Source of the DNA: Macrolepiota albuminosa
Lineage: Eukaryota; Basidiomycota; Agaricomycetes; Agaricales; Agaricaceae
Length of the DNA stretch: 64,000 bases
Direction of reading: 5' to 3'
NCBI GenBank assembly: GCA_027475525.1
Contig: JAMWFC010000073.1
Location: 1,017,791 to 1,081,790 of the forward strand
In this document: positions 35,440-44,205 of the stretch, piece by piece
Layout: each line of letters starts with the position of its first letter
Numbering within the stretch: the first letter of the stretch is position 1
Notes under the pieces: model-generated
Database searches by the model: none
What the model was told of the DNA's origin: nothing
Seen by the model: the letters and a program-made list of their open reading frames with translations, nothing else
Made by a program: the position numbers and the translations under genes

Positions 35440-35455
35440 TCAATAGCCCATAACC
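35440..35455 (-). promoter_or_regulatory. Copia primer binding site, initiator-tRNA type
   Basis: Immediately inside the 5' LTR the element strand reads GGTTATGGGCTATTG. GGTTATGGGC is complementary to the anticodon arm of eukaryotic initiator tRNA-Met (GCCCATAACC), as in Drosophila copia, which is primed by a half tRNA. Confidence 0.6.
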
Positions 35456-35795
35456 TGTTAGAATTCGGACCTATACAATATCAGTTATGATACCTCAGTC
35501 CCGTATAAATGACTATATTCTGTACCTATACAATATCAGTTATGATACTGTAATGTTACTGTTAATAATCGTAGTCAATGTAAAGTAAATGTTCGCTCAC
35601 CCTCAGTCCCGTATAAATGACTGAGGGTGTGTTTCTATCTAGTCCGTATTTATATGTATTCGTACCATTGTTCAAGTGTGATGGGGTGGCCATGTATGAA
35701 CAGAGAGTGGTGCCTGGGCCCGTCACAATGTGAAGAGTAGTGCCTGGGCCGGCATGGTGATCGCTTTGTCGTGGTGACGTCATTCCACTCTAACA
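35456..35795 (-). repeat. Copia 5' LTR
   Basis: Identical to the copy at 30323-30662. Transcription of the element would start here on the minus strand. Confidence 0.95.
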
Positions 35796-36311
35796 ATAAT
35801 AGCTCAGGCTGACCAAGATTGTGGAGATCTTGGAATATCAGACCCTCTGGAAGATACCTTGAATGTATGAATTGCTGATCATTGGTCCTCACTGCCTTGT
35901 AAGGAGCAGATTCATATCAGTAACCAGACACAATTTCCAACAGAGTGATCAGATGATGAGCAAAGGTGAAGAAAAATAGGATTTACTGTAATGCGTATTT
36001 AGATAGTCCTGGACAAGCATTTCCAATTCTGCCTGAGTTTGAAATATATTTGGTCCTGGATCTGCTGGTAATATTGAAGGGCAAACATATTTGTAGACAA
36101 TATAATTTCTGCAACCACACAATTCTCAACTGAAGGATCACATGATAAAATATGCTTTCCGTTCACTGTCTGTTGCATTTGTTATCAACAGATAGGGTCC
36201 ACTGTCCACTGGTATCTAGCCCATCCAAATTGGGGCATATTGCCAATATTGATGAGCAGTCTCATTAGATCTCCAGTACAATGGCTAGGTCCTGGCCATA
36301 GATATTTGATC

Positions 36312-39300
36312 ATGAACCTGAACTCTCTGAAGAAATGCAAGCAACCAAAAACAACAGTCATCAGGCAAAGGGACCTCATCCCGTTTGCTGAGGAAAGGAC
36401 ACGACTTACTCAGAACACATGAGGGTTGCCAGTCCTCATAACACAACGGCTACCACTGGGTCCCATTCCCATTGTAACTGGTGCACCACCAGCAGCATTT
36501 CCGGATGATGATAACTTTGCACAATTGGACAATTATCCAATAGTAGATGATGTTTTGCATGCACCACTCCAACCCGTTTCACCAACCTGGAATTGTAGGT
36601 ATTTCCAACCAATGAATATGTTGGATACTGGGGGGTATTTCTATATCCAGCACAATTCATTGCATGCAAACTGTCATCAAGAGAAGGTCAGGGTCAGGGT
36701 TCTTGAGGGCCATGAGCAGCAAAAGGTTATTCAGGAGCAAGAGTTTATATGATTTGAATATCAACTGGATGTTGAACTTCCATCAGTAGATAGCAACCCG
36801 GGACATCTGGCAGTGCATCCGTCCATGACTTCAGATTTCCTGAGCAGACTTCAGGATGCCAGCCTTGATCAAATCATGGAAGAGGAAGAGCAACAGGAAC
36901 CAGAGAATGATGTGCCAATAGAAGATATTCCAGAAGAATGGCCAGCCATGAACGGGTTCCATATGGACAGATATGATTGCTTTGGGAATCCAATACAACA
37001 GATTGTTCACACAACTGGAGTACACTACATCACTGTCATTTCATATGAGTGTTCTGGAATGGATGTCTTGGTGGAGGATACCATCTGCTTGCAGCTGGTC
37101 CCCAGTATATTTGATCAGACACAAACATATTTTACAATGGCTGTGCTGGACAACTTCTGTCTGATGAATCTAGAGTACAAAGCATCTGCCTATCAGTACT
37201 GGCAGAAAATTGCAAGAATAACTTCCCCAATTGCATCTTCTGGTGAGATGGATAACCTTTACCGCGAGCTACAACAAATTTCTTCTTCATGGTGGTGGCT
37301 GAAGAAGTTGAAGTGGGCAGGCTTTGGATATGATGAATCAAGGCACCCCATGATGCCAGACTGTGGTGACCTTGCAATATTCTGTCCAACTTGCCCCCAA
37401 CTAGGAGTCAATCTTCCATCCAACTGGGAAGAAGATCTTGTCTGGTGGAAGTTCAATTGTTCTTTAATGATGGACAGCAACTTCAAGGCAGATCATGTCC
37501 GACATTCTAATCCTGCTCATGATGTATGGCATTCAGAAGGCGGCGATATGATGGCCAGGAGGGATGAGCTCACCCACTATCTCAAGTGCGCAAAGTAACA
37601 GCCAGCAGTGAGTGACATTCTTTAACTCTACCTGTCTGCCATCCACTCATCAATTCAATCCTGTCCATTGGCCGTCCACTGGACCTCCATCTGTCCAGGG
37701 AGCAGCTTGTAAAAACACATTCAAAGCTATTGAAAATGCCCTGATAATGAACAAATCATGCAACATTACTGGTATTGTTGCAACAGCATGTACATGGCAT
37801 GGCTGCTTTGCTCCTAATAGTGTAACAAACTTGACCCGTGGTGAAGGCCAGGTTTACACAGACTTTTCCATCACACAGGCAGTTAAGACAACCAACATGG
37901 ATGAGATTCAGTGTCTCCTACTGGTATATGACATAGCATGCTAGTGGTGTGTCAAATTTTCTGAATGGCTTGCTGAGGCCAGAGAAGTCCTGCCAGATAA
38001 TCTACTCATGGACTTTGCAATAGGACTTCTTCATGTCCATGGGCATAAGGAGGATTGTTTTTTCCGCTTTGCCCCATCCTTCATTCCTGAGGCCGGTTAT
38101 TTGGCTGGGGAGATAATTGAAAGTCTCTGGTCTACACTAAATGAAGTCTCACAGATGGCCTGTATGGCTACCTTGGCACATCAGGCAGAAATCCTTGATG
38201 ATCACATGTGTGACTCAAACTGGAAGAAGCTGCTTGACATGGTTTCATTCCTATGTTGAAAGTACAGGACTGCTGTTGAGATGAGAGATACAGCCATTCA
38301 ATATTTCATCAAGCGATTCATCAGGATATCAACAGATTTACTAACAAGCTGGGAAGCCAGAATAGCTAAGGCAGAAAGGCTCAGAGAGGAGGGAAACTGT
38401 AAAGCAATGGATATTCTGAAAGCTCAAACAAAATGATGATCGGCAAAAGGTTGAGGTGGAAAGAGAACTATTAAGGGTTTGACTCAATGTCCTTGCTGCT
38501 TCTCAAGACAGGAGTGGATTTATTTCTAGTGGAAGATAGACAGCCAGTAGATCTGCTGGTACCACTGACAGATAACCTTGAACCAACAGATGTAGTTGTT
38601 CCAGAAGATTTTGAAATCTCCTTCCTATCTATGATCATGGGTAATGTCTCACCATTAACAATGATAGAGCACAATCTGTGCTTGATTCAAATTGAAAGGC
38701 TCCTGCAAGCTCTTCAGGAATTCATTGCAGAGAAATCATTCCTATATTCTCACGTTGTCCAGGTTGCCCCAAACAAGAATGTGAAAACTCAAGCTCACAC
38801 ATCTCTTCAAAAAATCCAGGCCTCAATCCTGGTGAAGGCTTGTGCCTATGCACGATGCTGCAGTGTGCTGCTGCAACTGGAATTGGACCCCAGCATTCAG
38901 AGAAAGTATCTGGTTCTACAGAAAGCAGATTTGAATGCAAGCACAGCTATACAAGATCCCAACATTCCTGGTTCATCAAGGATCAAGGTATCTTGGATAT
39001 GGCACTCTAATTCTGATACAAAAAATGAATCTGCAACTATTTCTGAATGTGAGTCCTCTTGTTAACATTTCTATTATCATTACATCCATTTGTGAACATA
39101 TCTCTTCAGTTAATCATGTTCATTATCTACATGGTAGAGCACAATGCAACAGATGGACAGAGGAATGTCAGCTTGTCACAAGGGAAATAGAGTGGAAAGT
39201 GTGGTATTTCTTCAACCAGGCAGATATTTGGTAGAAGCGTGGTATGTCAGTGAAAAAAAGAGGTCTCCAGTCATATGCCCATAAAAAGGTGGCCATGTGG

Positions 39301-39440
39301 CAAGAATTGGCCTCAATGGCAATTGATAAATTTAGGCAGGTGCTTTCTGATTTTATTTTCCCCCAAACTGCAAGAGATCCACTGTGAAAATGGTGGATGC
39401 AGAGACGGATTGATGTGATGGATGCAGAGACAGATTGAAC
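36312..39440 (+). pseudogene. KDZ transposase, three exons with C-to-T stops
   Basis: Starts at ATG 36312 (MNLNSLKKCKQPKTTVIRQR, then DLIPFAEERTRL, typical KDZ N-terminus). Exons: 36312-37607, 37699-39048, 39110 to about 39440; introns of 91 bp (GTGAGT...TCCAG) and 61 bp (GTGAGT...TTCAG) join in phase. RNase H-fold motifs: FCPTCPQLGVNLP then MMDSNFKADH (first Asp), CTWHGCFAPNSVTNL, VYDIAC (second Asp), HGHKEDC and GEIIESLW (Glu). The C-terminal region (EFIAEKSFLYSHV, ASTAIQDPNIPGS, RWTEECQLVTREIEW) is also typical. In-frame stops: TGA at 36420, 36750 and 38257 (ex-CGA), TAA at 37596 and TAG at 37942 and 39232 (ex-CAA/CAG), plus a frame break near 38440. It cuts and pastes the element when intact; this copy is dead. 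Confidence 0.88.
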
Positions 39441-39622
39441 TGATGGATGAAGAACATTATTATAGCTCGCTGCCATCAGCAGATGATTGGAATGGATTTG
39501 TGACAGTCATGTGCAATGCAATTGTTGAAAATCACTTTTGTTTACAAGGCACATAAATCTTATACATAGCAGTATCCTCTTCTACAAGAACCAGCACAAT
39601 AGCATCTACCTCTCACAATGTC

Positions 39623-39781
39623 ATGTCCCAAGCTATGCTACTAGAAAATTTGCAAGCAGTTGTTGACTACATCAAGTTGCATCTCATTGCAGCACTTTCC
39701 ATATTTGGCAATCTTGTGCCAAGTCTTGAAGTGGAAGAGGCATGGATCATTCAGCATCTAGACCAAGTGTTGGTAAAATAA
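39623..39781 (+). CDS. Small open frame downstream of the KDZ transposase
   Basis: ATG at 39623 followed by 52 codons (MSQAMLLENLQAVVDYIKLH, ending DQVLVK) and TAA. A GTAAAA at the end could equally be an intron donor, giving a short first exon like that of gene A. It lies just inside the right terminal repeat. No family recognised. Confidence 0.3.
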   Translation: MSQAMLLENLQAVVDYIKLHLIAALSIFGNLVPSLEVEEAWIIQHLDQVLVK

Positions 39782-39879
39782 CTTCTTAATAGATAACTAT
39801 ATTAAGATCTGAATATGTGCTATAGAACTTTGTATTGTCATATCTGGGGGCTGCATCACTGAATAATGTGTTCTTGCAG

Positions 39880-40233
39880 AGATGAAGGGAGAGGAGAGGG
39901 AAGTGGGGAACCTCAAGGAGGGTTTATTCATGCCATGACGTCTGCCAATGGAGGAGGCTTTCACTCATGGGCTGATGCCCACTGGCAGCTGCTGACACAC
40001 ATTGATGTTTGCTAGTGTCCGCTGGTATCTGCTGGGCCTGCATGCACATATGTGTGCCTGCCTTTTATCAATCCACTAGACTGTGTCATACATCACATTG
40101 TGACACATCTGCAGCTCTGTATTCTACGGCACTGTGGGCACTGCTCTGCTCCAGTGTAGCAGACTCTGCTGAACATGTATGGTACAGCACAAAGCGAGCT
40201 CCTGTACAATGTATGACATGTACTGTTGTGATG
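39880..40233 (-). repeat. Right inverted terminal repeat of the KDZ composite
   Basis: Reverse complement starts CATCACAACAGTACATGTCA and follows the left repeat, with one extra stretch of about 37 bases (near 40110-40150). It is abutted on the right by a truncated copy of Gypsy ORF3. Confidence 0.8.
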
Positions 40234-40237
40234 CCCT

Positions 40238-40943
40238 ACCCTGGCTGAATACAAAGCGGCTATGGAGCAAGCCTTTGTGCCCCTCCACACCAATGACCTG
40301 AATTTTGAGGCTCAGGCTGTAGACATCCTGGAAGCATCAGCTTTCATCTTCACCACTTCAGATGTGTTACATGCTCTTCTTCACAACCAAATCCTGGTAT
40401 AGCTGGGTTGACCATGCTTACACCTATGGGGTCACCTACTTGGCCCACATATTCTTCGGCAACAACTGGCTCTACAACAAGGTGGCCACCATCAACGACG
40501 AGAGGCTGCAATGCCTTGACCATTATGGGACACCTCAGTCCCTGGCTCAGTGGGATAGGTGGCATGAGGCCACTATTGGCGATTGCCAGCAGCAGGAGAA
40601 CTGTTGTGCCTATGATGACGCATTTACAAAGGGGATGTATCTCCTCATCAGGCAAGACATTCATGCCTGCGAGCTCTGGATGTGCCAGTACCTGTCTGAT
40701 GATGGGGATCTTCCTGATCCCCAACCACCTACTCCAGGGCTGGCCTTTGACCCCACTCTTACACTGTCCTCTTTCTGGGACTATGATGATTTGCTGCCCA
40801 TAGCAGGGCCATCAGGCACTTTCCACAAGCCTGCACCCAAGGATGAACTCCTCGACTATGATATGGACAACGCAACTGCCAATCCATTCCGGGAGCCCAG
40901 GGACTCTCCAATTGCCCCCATCCCTGACTTACTAATGGCCTGA
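40238..40943 (+). pseudogene. 5'-truncated copy of the Gypsy ORF3 C-terminus
   Basis: Encodes the last about 230 residues of ORF3 as in G1 (AEYKAAMEQAFVPLHTNDLN ... TKGMYLLIRQD ... PIPDLLMA). A single inserted base at about 40400 (GTATAGC for GTMAGC) shifts the frame between the two halves. It is followed by a polypurine tract and an L1 LTR, so this is the 3' end of a G1-family element on the plus strand, truncated by the KDZ terminal repeat. Confidence 0.85.
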
Positions 40944-40986
40944 TCATTGAAGTGCTTTGAGACCATAGTTTGGTCTAATTGGGGGG

Positions 40987-41221
40987 TGTATAGCATAGTC
41001 TGCTATGTGGCATTGGCCACATAGCTTTTACTTACTTGTAGTCAATATTATATTATAATAAATATAATATAATATCAATATTTACATATTATAAATAGTT
41101 TACCTTTGCTGCTTATTAAGCAGCTTATTTTTGTGTTGTAGACTACATTGACAATAGACCAGTCTGTTCTGATTCAGTATTGTGTGCACACTAAGCTCTC
41201 TCAATTCATAACTTTGTTACA
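40987..41221 (+). repeat. L1-family LTR, plus orientation
   Basis: TGTATAGCATAGTCTGC ... ACTTTGTTACA, reverse-oriented relative to the LTRs at 1748, 47452 and 55622. Preceded by TTGGGGGG, the polypurine tract. Confidence 0.85.
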
Positions 41222-41692
41222 GTTTTGATTCAAGATGTTTCTGCTGAGCACTGCCACATCATTGGCAGTTGCTGTTCTATCAACTCTTGATTGTTGCCTG
41301 CCTTGCCTCACATTTACCACTAGCTGACTGGGACTTGTTTTCTATAGTTTTGGTGAGCCTTCCTGAGTCTACAGTTTTCGACTCATGCTTACAGGTTTCA
41401 GCATTTTTGAGGGTATATTGGGGACTTAGTGGCTTTTTAAGGTCTGCCTCAAGTGAGGCAGACATATCACCTCCCCAACACATATATAATAACTGTCCCC
41501 AGTCAATCATAGGCATTTTCGTGAGTCAGCATGCTTTTTCAATTGCCTCTTCTTGGCAAACTAAAATTTTCTTTTCCATGTCTGTAGTAGACAGAGAAAA
41601 AAAAATTAAAGTTTTGCTTTTCTCTTTGTTTTTACCACACAATTGTATCTGCCCAGACTATAACATGTAACTGAGCCTGCCCATATCCCAGT
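41222..41692. promoter_or_regulatory. Non-coding stretch upstream of gene C
   Basis: No coding sequence or repeat was recognised. Contains a palindrome CTGCCTC...GAGGCAG (about 41445-41463) and pyrimidine runs shortly before the gene C start, so it may be its promoter or a decayed LTR. Confidence 0.3.
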
Positions 41693-42165
41693 ATGGCTCT
41701 TCCTAGTGCCCCCACCGCTCCTCAAAAAATGGCTAATGCCAAAACTCATCCCCAGGTGGTTGTTATGACTTCCTGTCCTAAACCTGCTACTATGCTGCCT
41801 CAGCCTTTGCTCATTCTGACTGACTTCTATGGCCTGTTCCAGTGTGCTGTCAAGCATGATAGTAACAAGGTCATAGTCTCTGTTTTTAAGTACCCATGGT
41901 TTGCAGAAGCTGCGATGGGTCTCTGTGCTACTGCCAGGTCTTTTCCTGGCACACCTGCTGACTGGGCTCAGTTCTTAGGTGGTGCTGGTTGGGTCTGTTT
42001 TTCCTTTTTATTCTTTCTTCTTCTTTTGTCTTAATGCTTCTTGCAGCATTTTGCCAACAAGAGCATCTTTGGCCGTCTTACGGAACAGAGAGGTCTCTGT
42101 GAGACCCTCTCCGAGATCCTTCCCTTGCTTGTAAGGGCAACCTCTAGAGGCTGTGGCTCAGTCAC

Positions 42166-42750
42166 TGTAGTACTTGGTAGAAGTATTACTTGATAGTTCT
42201 GGGGCTTGCTAGTGTAGAATATGACCTTGAATTCACACTGACTTTGACGGCGAAAGGGATAATTATTATTTTGAATGCATTTAATAATTTTGCAAAATGC
42301 CGAGGATTTGAGAAATTATAATATAATAATATTCCCATGAGTCGAGGTTTCTTAACAAACTCCTGCCTAAGCGATTCACTCCCTGGGAATCACCGAGCCT
42401 TTGCCTATCAATTGCCTGTCTATTCTCTACTAAACTTGGGCTATTTATACTGTTTTTCTGGTGCACAGACCACTATCTACATATGACTCTTTGTCAGAAA
42501 CTCTCCAACTTCTAGAACATATTTGATAGTTCAATTTCCCTTTTGGGAGGCCTGTTTCAGTGCCACCCGTTCCACCATTCAACTTCTTGTTCCGCTCTCC
42601 TTCCAGGTGTTTCTGATTGCCACTTCTCCATTTGCTTGAGCCCCATTTAGCCTGATCTAATTCATAGATCCTTCTTTCCTCTTTTAGCGCTTCCCTGCAT
42701 CCCCTACTTCTTTCCTTTTCCCCTCCTTGTTGTCAAATCGAACATTGACT
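42166..42750 (+). repeat. L5 repeat, copy b
   Basis: TGTAGTACTTGGTAGAAG start. Matches 24517-25063 directly and 43128-43678 in reverse over about 550 bases (AACTTGGGCTATTTATACTG, TTTCTGGTGCACAGACCACT). Together with the inverted copy it forms a foldback structure inside gene C. Confidence 0.75.
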
Positions 42751-42758
42751 GATTTGAC

Positions 42759-42812
42759 GATGAAATTGAGAATTATAATATTGAATGCATATAATAATTT
42801 CCCAATTTCATC
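42759..42812. repeat. 54-bp palindrome, copy 1
   Basis: GATGAAATTG at one end and CAATTTCATC at the other, with an almost self-complementary interior centred on GAATGCATAT. A second copy lies at 43681-43734. Confidence 0.85.
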
Positions 42813-43127
42813 CTATTCCGTCCATTGCAGAACATTGACTGATTTGATGATGATACAACGCTGTACCAGCAGTCAGGGACACAACATGCACCAGAAGTCA
42901 AAATAAACATTTAATCATAAGGCTGAAAACTGTAAGCCTCCTGGTAGCAGTCTCAATAAATTATATCTCCAAAAACACCCCAATAAATACACAGACAGTA
43001 CAGAACAAAGGGGAGGGACCAGCTCAAGCTATCAACTCAATAATACTCCAACCACTGTAATGGGGAGGGGAAGCATGGGAGCTGGCAGAAGTGACGAAAT
43101 GGGATCAAATTGTGGTGATCTGGATCA

Positions 43128-43678
43128 AAGATCAGATCTGACAATGACAGGACTGAAAGGGGAAAGAAAAGAAGCATGGAGGGATGTCAGAAGAAGCATG
43201 GAATGCACGGAAGCGCTAAAAGGGGAAAGAAGGATCTATGAATGGGATCGTGCTAAATGGAGCTCAAGCAAATGGGAAAGTGGCAATCAGAGACATCCGG
43301 AGGAATGGTGGAACTGGTGGCACCAAAACAGGCTTCCCAAAAGGGAAATTGGACTATCAAATATGTTTTGGAGGCTGAGGAGTTGACAACAAATAGTCAT
43401 GTGTAGATAGTGGTCTGTGCACCAGAAAAACAGTATAAATAGCCCAAGTTTAGTAGAGAATAGACAGGCAATTGATAGGCAAAGGCTCGGTGGTTCCCAG
43501 GGAGTGAATCACTTAGGCTAGAGTTTGTTGAGAACCCTCTGATTTCAGGAAGATTATTGAAAGCTTCAACATTATAATATATATATCAATTTCACCATCC
43601 AGTCAGTGTGCATTGCAAGTAACATTCTACACCATCAAGCCCCAGAACTATCAGTACTACTTGCAACCAAGTACTACA
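43128..43678 (-). repeat. L5 repeat, copy c (inverted)
   Basis: Ends CAACCAAGTACTACA, the reverse complement of the L5 start. It faces copy b across about 380 bases. Confidence 0.75.
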
Positions 43679-43680
43679 AT

Positions 43681-43985
43681 GATGAAATTGAGAATTATAA
43701 TCTTGAATGCATATGATAATTTCCCAATTTCATCCTGTTCCGTCCATTGCCAGCTTCCATGCTTTTCCTCTCCATGACAGTGGTTAGACTATTGTTGAGC
43801 TGATAGTTTGAGCCAGTCCCTGCCTGTTGTTCTGTACTTTTCTGTGTATTTGTTGGGATATTTTTGGAGATAGATATTTGTTGAGACTGCTACCAGGAGG
43901 CTTACAGTTTTCAGCCCATAATTAAATGTTTATTTTGACTTCTGGTGCATGTTTTGTCTCTGACTGCTGGTATAGCGTCGTATCA
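43681..43985. repeat. L6 repeat with 54-bp palindrome, copy 2
   Basis: Begins with the 54-bp palindrome (43681-43734) and ends GTCGTATCA. Its second half (43740-43985) is the inverse of 42835-43080. It closes the insertion in gene C; TCAC precedes 42166 and follows 43985, a likely target duplication. Confidence 0.65.
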
Positions 43986-44205
43986 TCACACAGCTGGCAG
44001 AGGGAGATCCAAAGTGTATTAGAATATATACTGACAATATCAAGGTAGCTACTCACCTGGCAGAGGGAGATCCAAAGAGAACAAGTCTAGAGATTTCCTA
44101 TGCCAGGTTGGATGCTTCTTGGGCCTCTGAAGCATGGGAAACAACTGTACAGTACAGCAACCCCTTAAAAACTCGAAAATTGCCTACACAAACAATTGCA
44201 CAGAT

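Larger units (their letters stand above)
30323..35795 (-). mobile_element. Full-length Ty1/Copia element with identical LTRs (TSD ATAAT)
   Basis: LTRs of 340 bp at 30323-30662 and 35456-35795 show no difference by eye. Both ends are flanked by ATAAT (30318-30322 and 35796-35800). The interior is one gag-pol frame on the minus strand in the Copia order (gag, protease, integrase, RT, RNase H). A primer binding site and polypurine tract abut the LTRs. Identical LTRs indicate a very recent insertion, the youngest datable event in the window. Confidence 0.95.
29473..36299 (-). pseudogene. Gene B: unrecognised gene, split by the Copia insertion
   Basis: Minus strand, ATG at 36299, only 12 b from the divergent KDZ start. 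Part 1 (36299-35801) reads LYWRSNETAHQYWQYAPIW, then NIFQTQAELEMLVQDYLN. A frame change at a T run near 35970 follows, then ESAPYKAVRTNDQQFIHS and HNLGQPELLCLL. The frame crosses the Copia target site exactly (one ATAAT removed) into part 2 (30317-29473): NFWRDRQGQDGSGDTFCWMV, NHHKQPVAAEYGTRADCEKN, then a low-complexity tail with a basic patch (KKRKALPN) and stop at 29473. In-frame stops (TAG, several TGA) fit former CAG/CGA codons. No domain recognised. In particular, the HxD...H motifs of TET/JBP dioxygenases, known to associate with fungal KDZ elements, were not found. Confidence 0.5.
25068..40233 (+). mobile_element. Large KDZ transposon with inverted terminal repeats, carrying three genes and later insertions
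   Basis: Inverted repeats of about 320-350 bp (25068-25385 and 39880-40233) bracket a KDZ transposase gene (36312-39440), a two-exon gene A (27241-29310, plus strand) and gene B (29473-36299, minus strand). Removing the later Copia (about 5.48 kb) and solo LTR (about 0.73 kb) leaves about 9.0 kb. KDZ (Kyakuja-Dileera-Zisupton) elements are large DNA transposons with RNase H-fold transposases that often carry accessory genes. Assigning genes A and B to the element is inference from their position inside the repeats. The sequences just outside the two ends differ (L5 left, G1-type ORF3 right), so no target duplication could be matched. Confidence 0.6.
41693..44205 (+). pseudogene. Gene C: unrecognised two-exon gene split by a composite insertion
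   Basis: ATG at 41693 opens a 100-codon exon (41693-41992, MALPSAPTAPQKMANAKTHP; later FKYPWFAEAAMGLCATARSF). A 54-bp intron (41993-42046, GTCTG, pyrimidine-rich, TTGCAG) leads in phase to exon 2 (42047-42165, HFANKSIFGRLTEQRGLCET). The frame is cut at 42166 by about 1.8 kb of inserted repeats and resumes at 43990 in the same phase (QLAEGDPKCIRIYTDNI, then a second LAEGDPK, ISYARLDASWASEAWETT) until an L2 LTR at 44206. About 210 codons remain free of stops, unlike its neighbours. Part of the same sequence recurs at 63437-63530. No domain recognised; it could be the first gene of an undescribed element. Confidence 0.45.

Noticed and set aside
30429..35783. Identical 73-codon frames in the two Copia LTRs as a gene
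   Set aside because: They lie wholly in LTR sequence, are not conserved protein-like, and are identical only because the LTRs are.
29473..36299. Gene B as a TET/JBP dioxygenase carried by KDZ
   Set aside because: Such cargo is known in fungal KDZ elements, but no HxD, distal His or Arg motif of the 2-oxoglutarate fold could be found in any frame.
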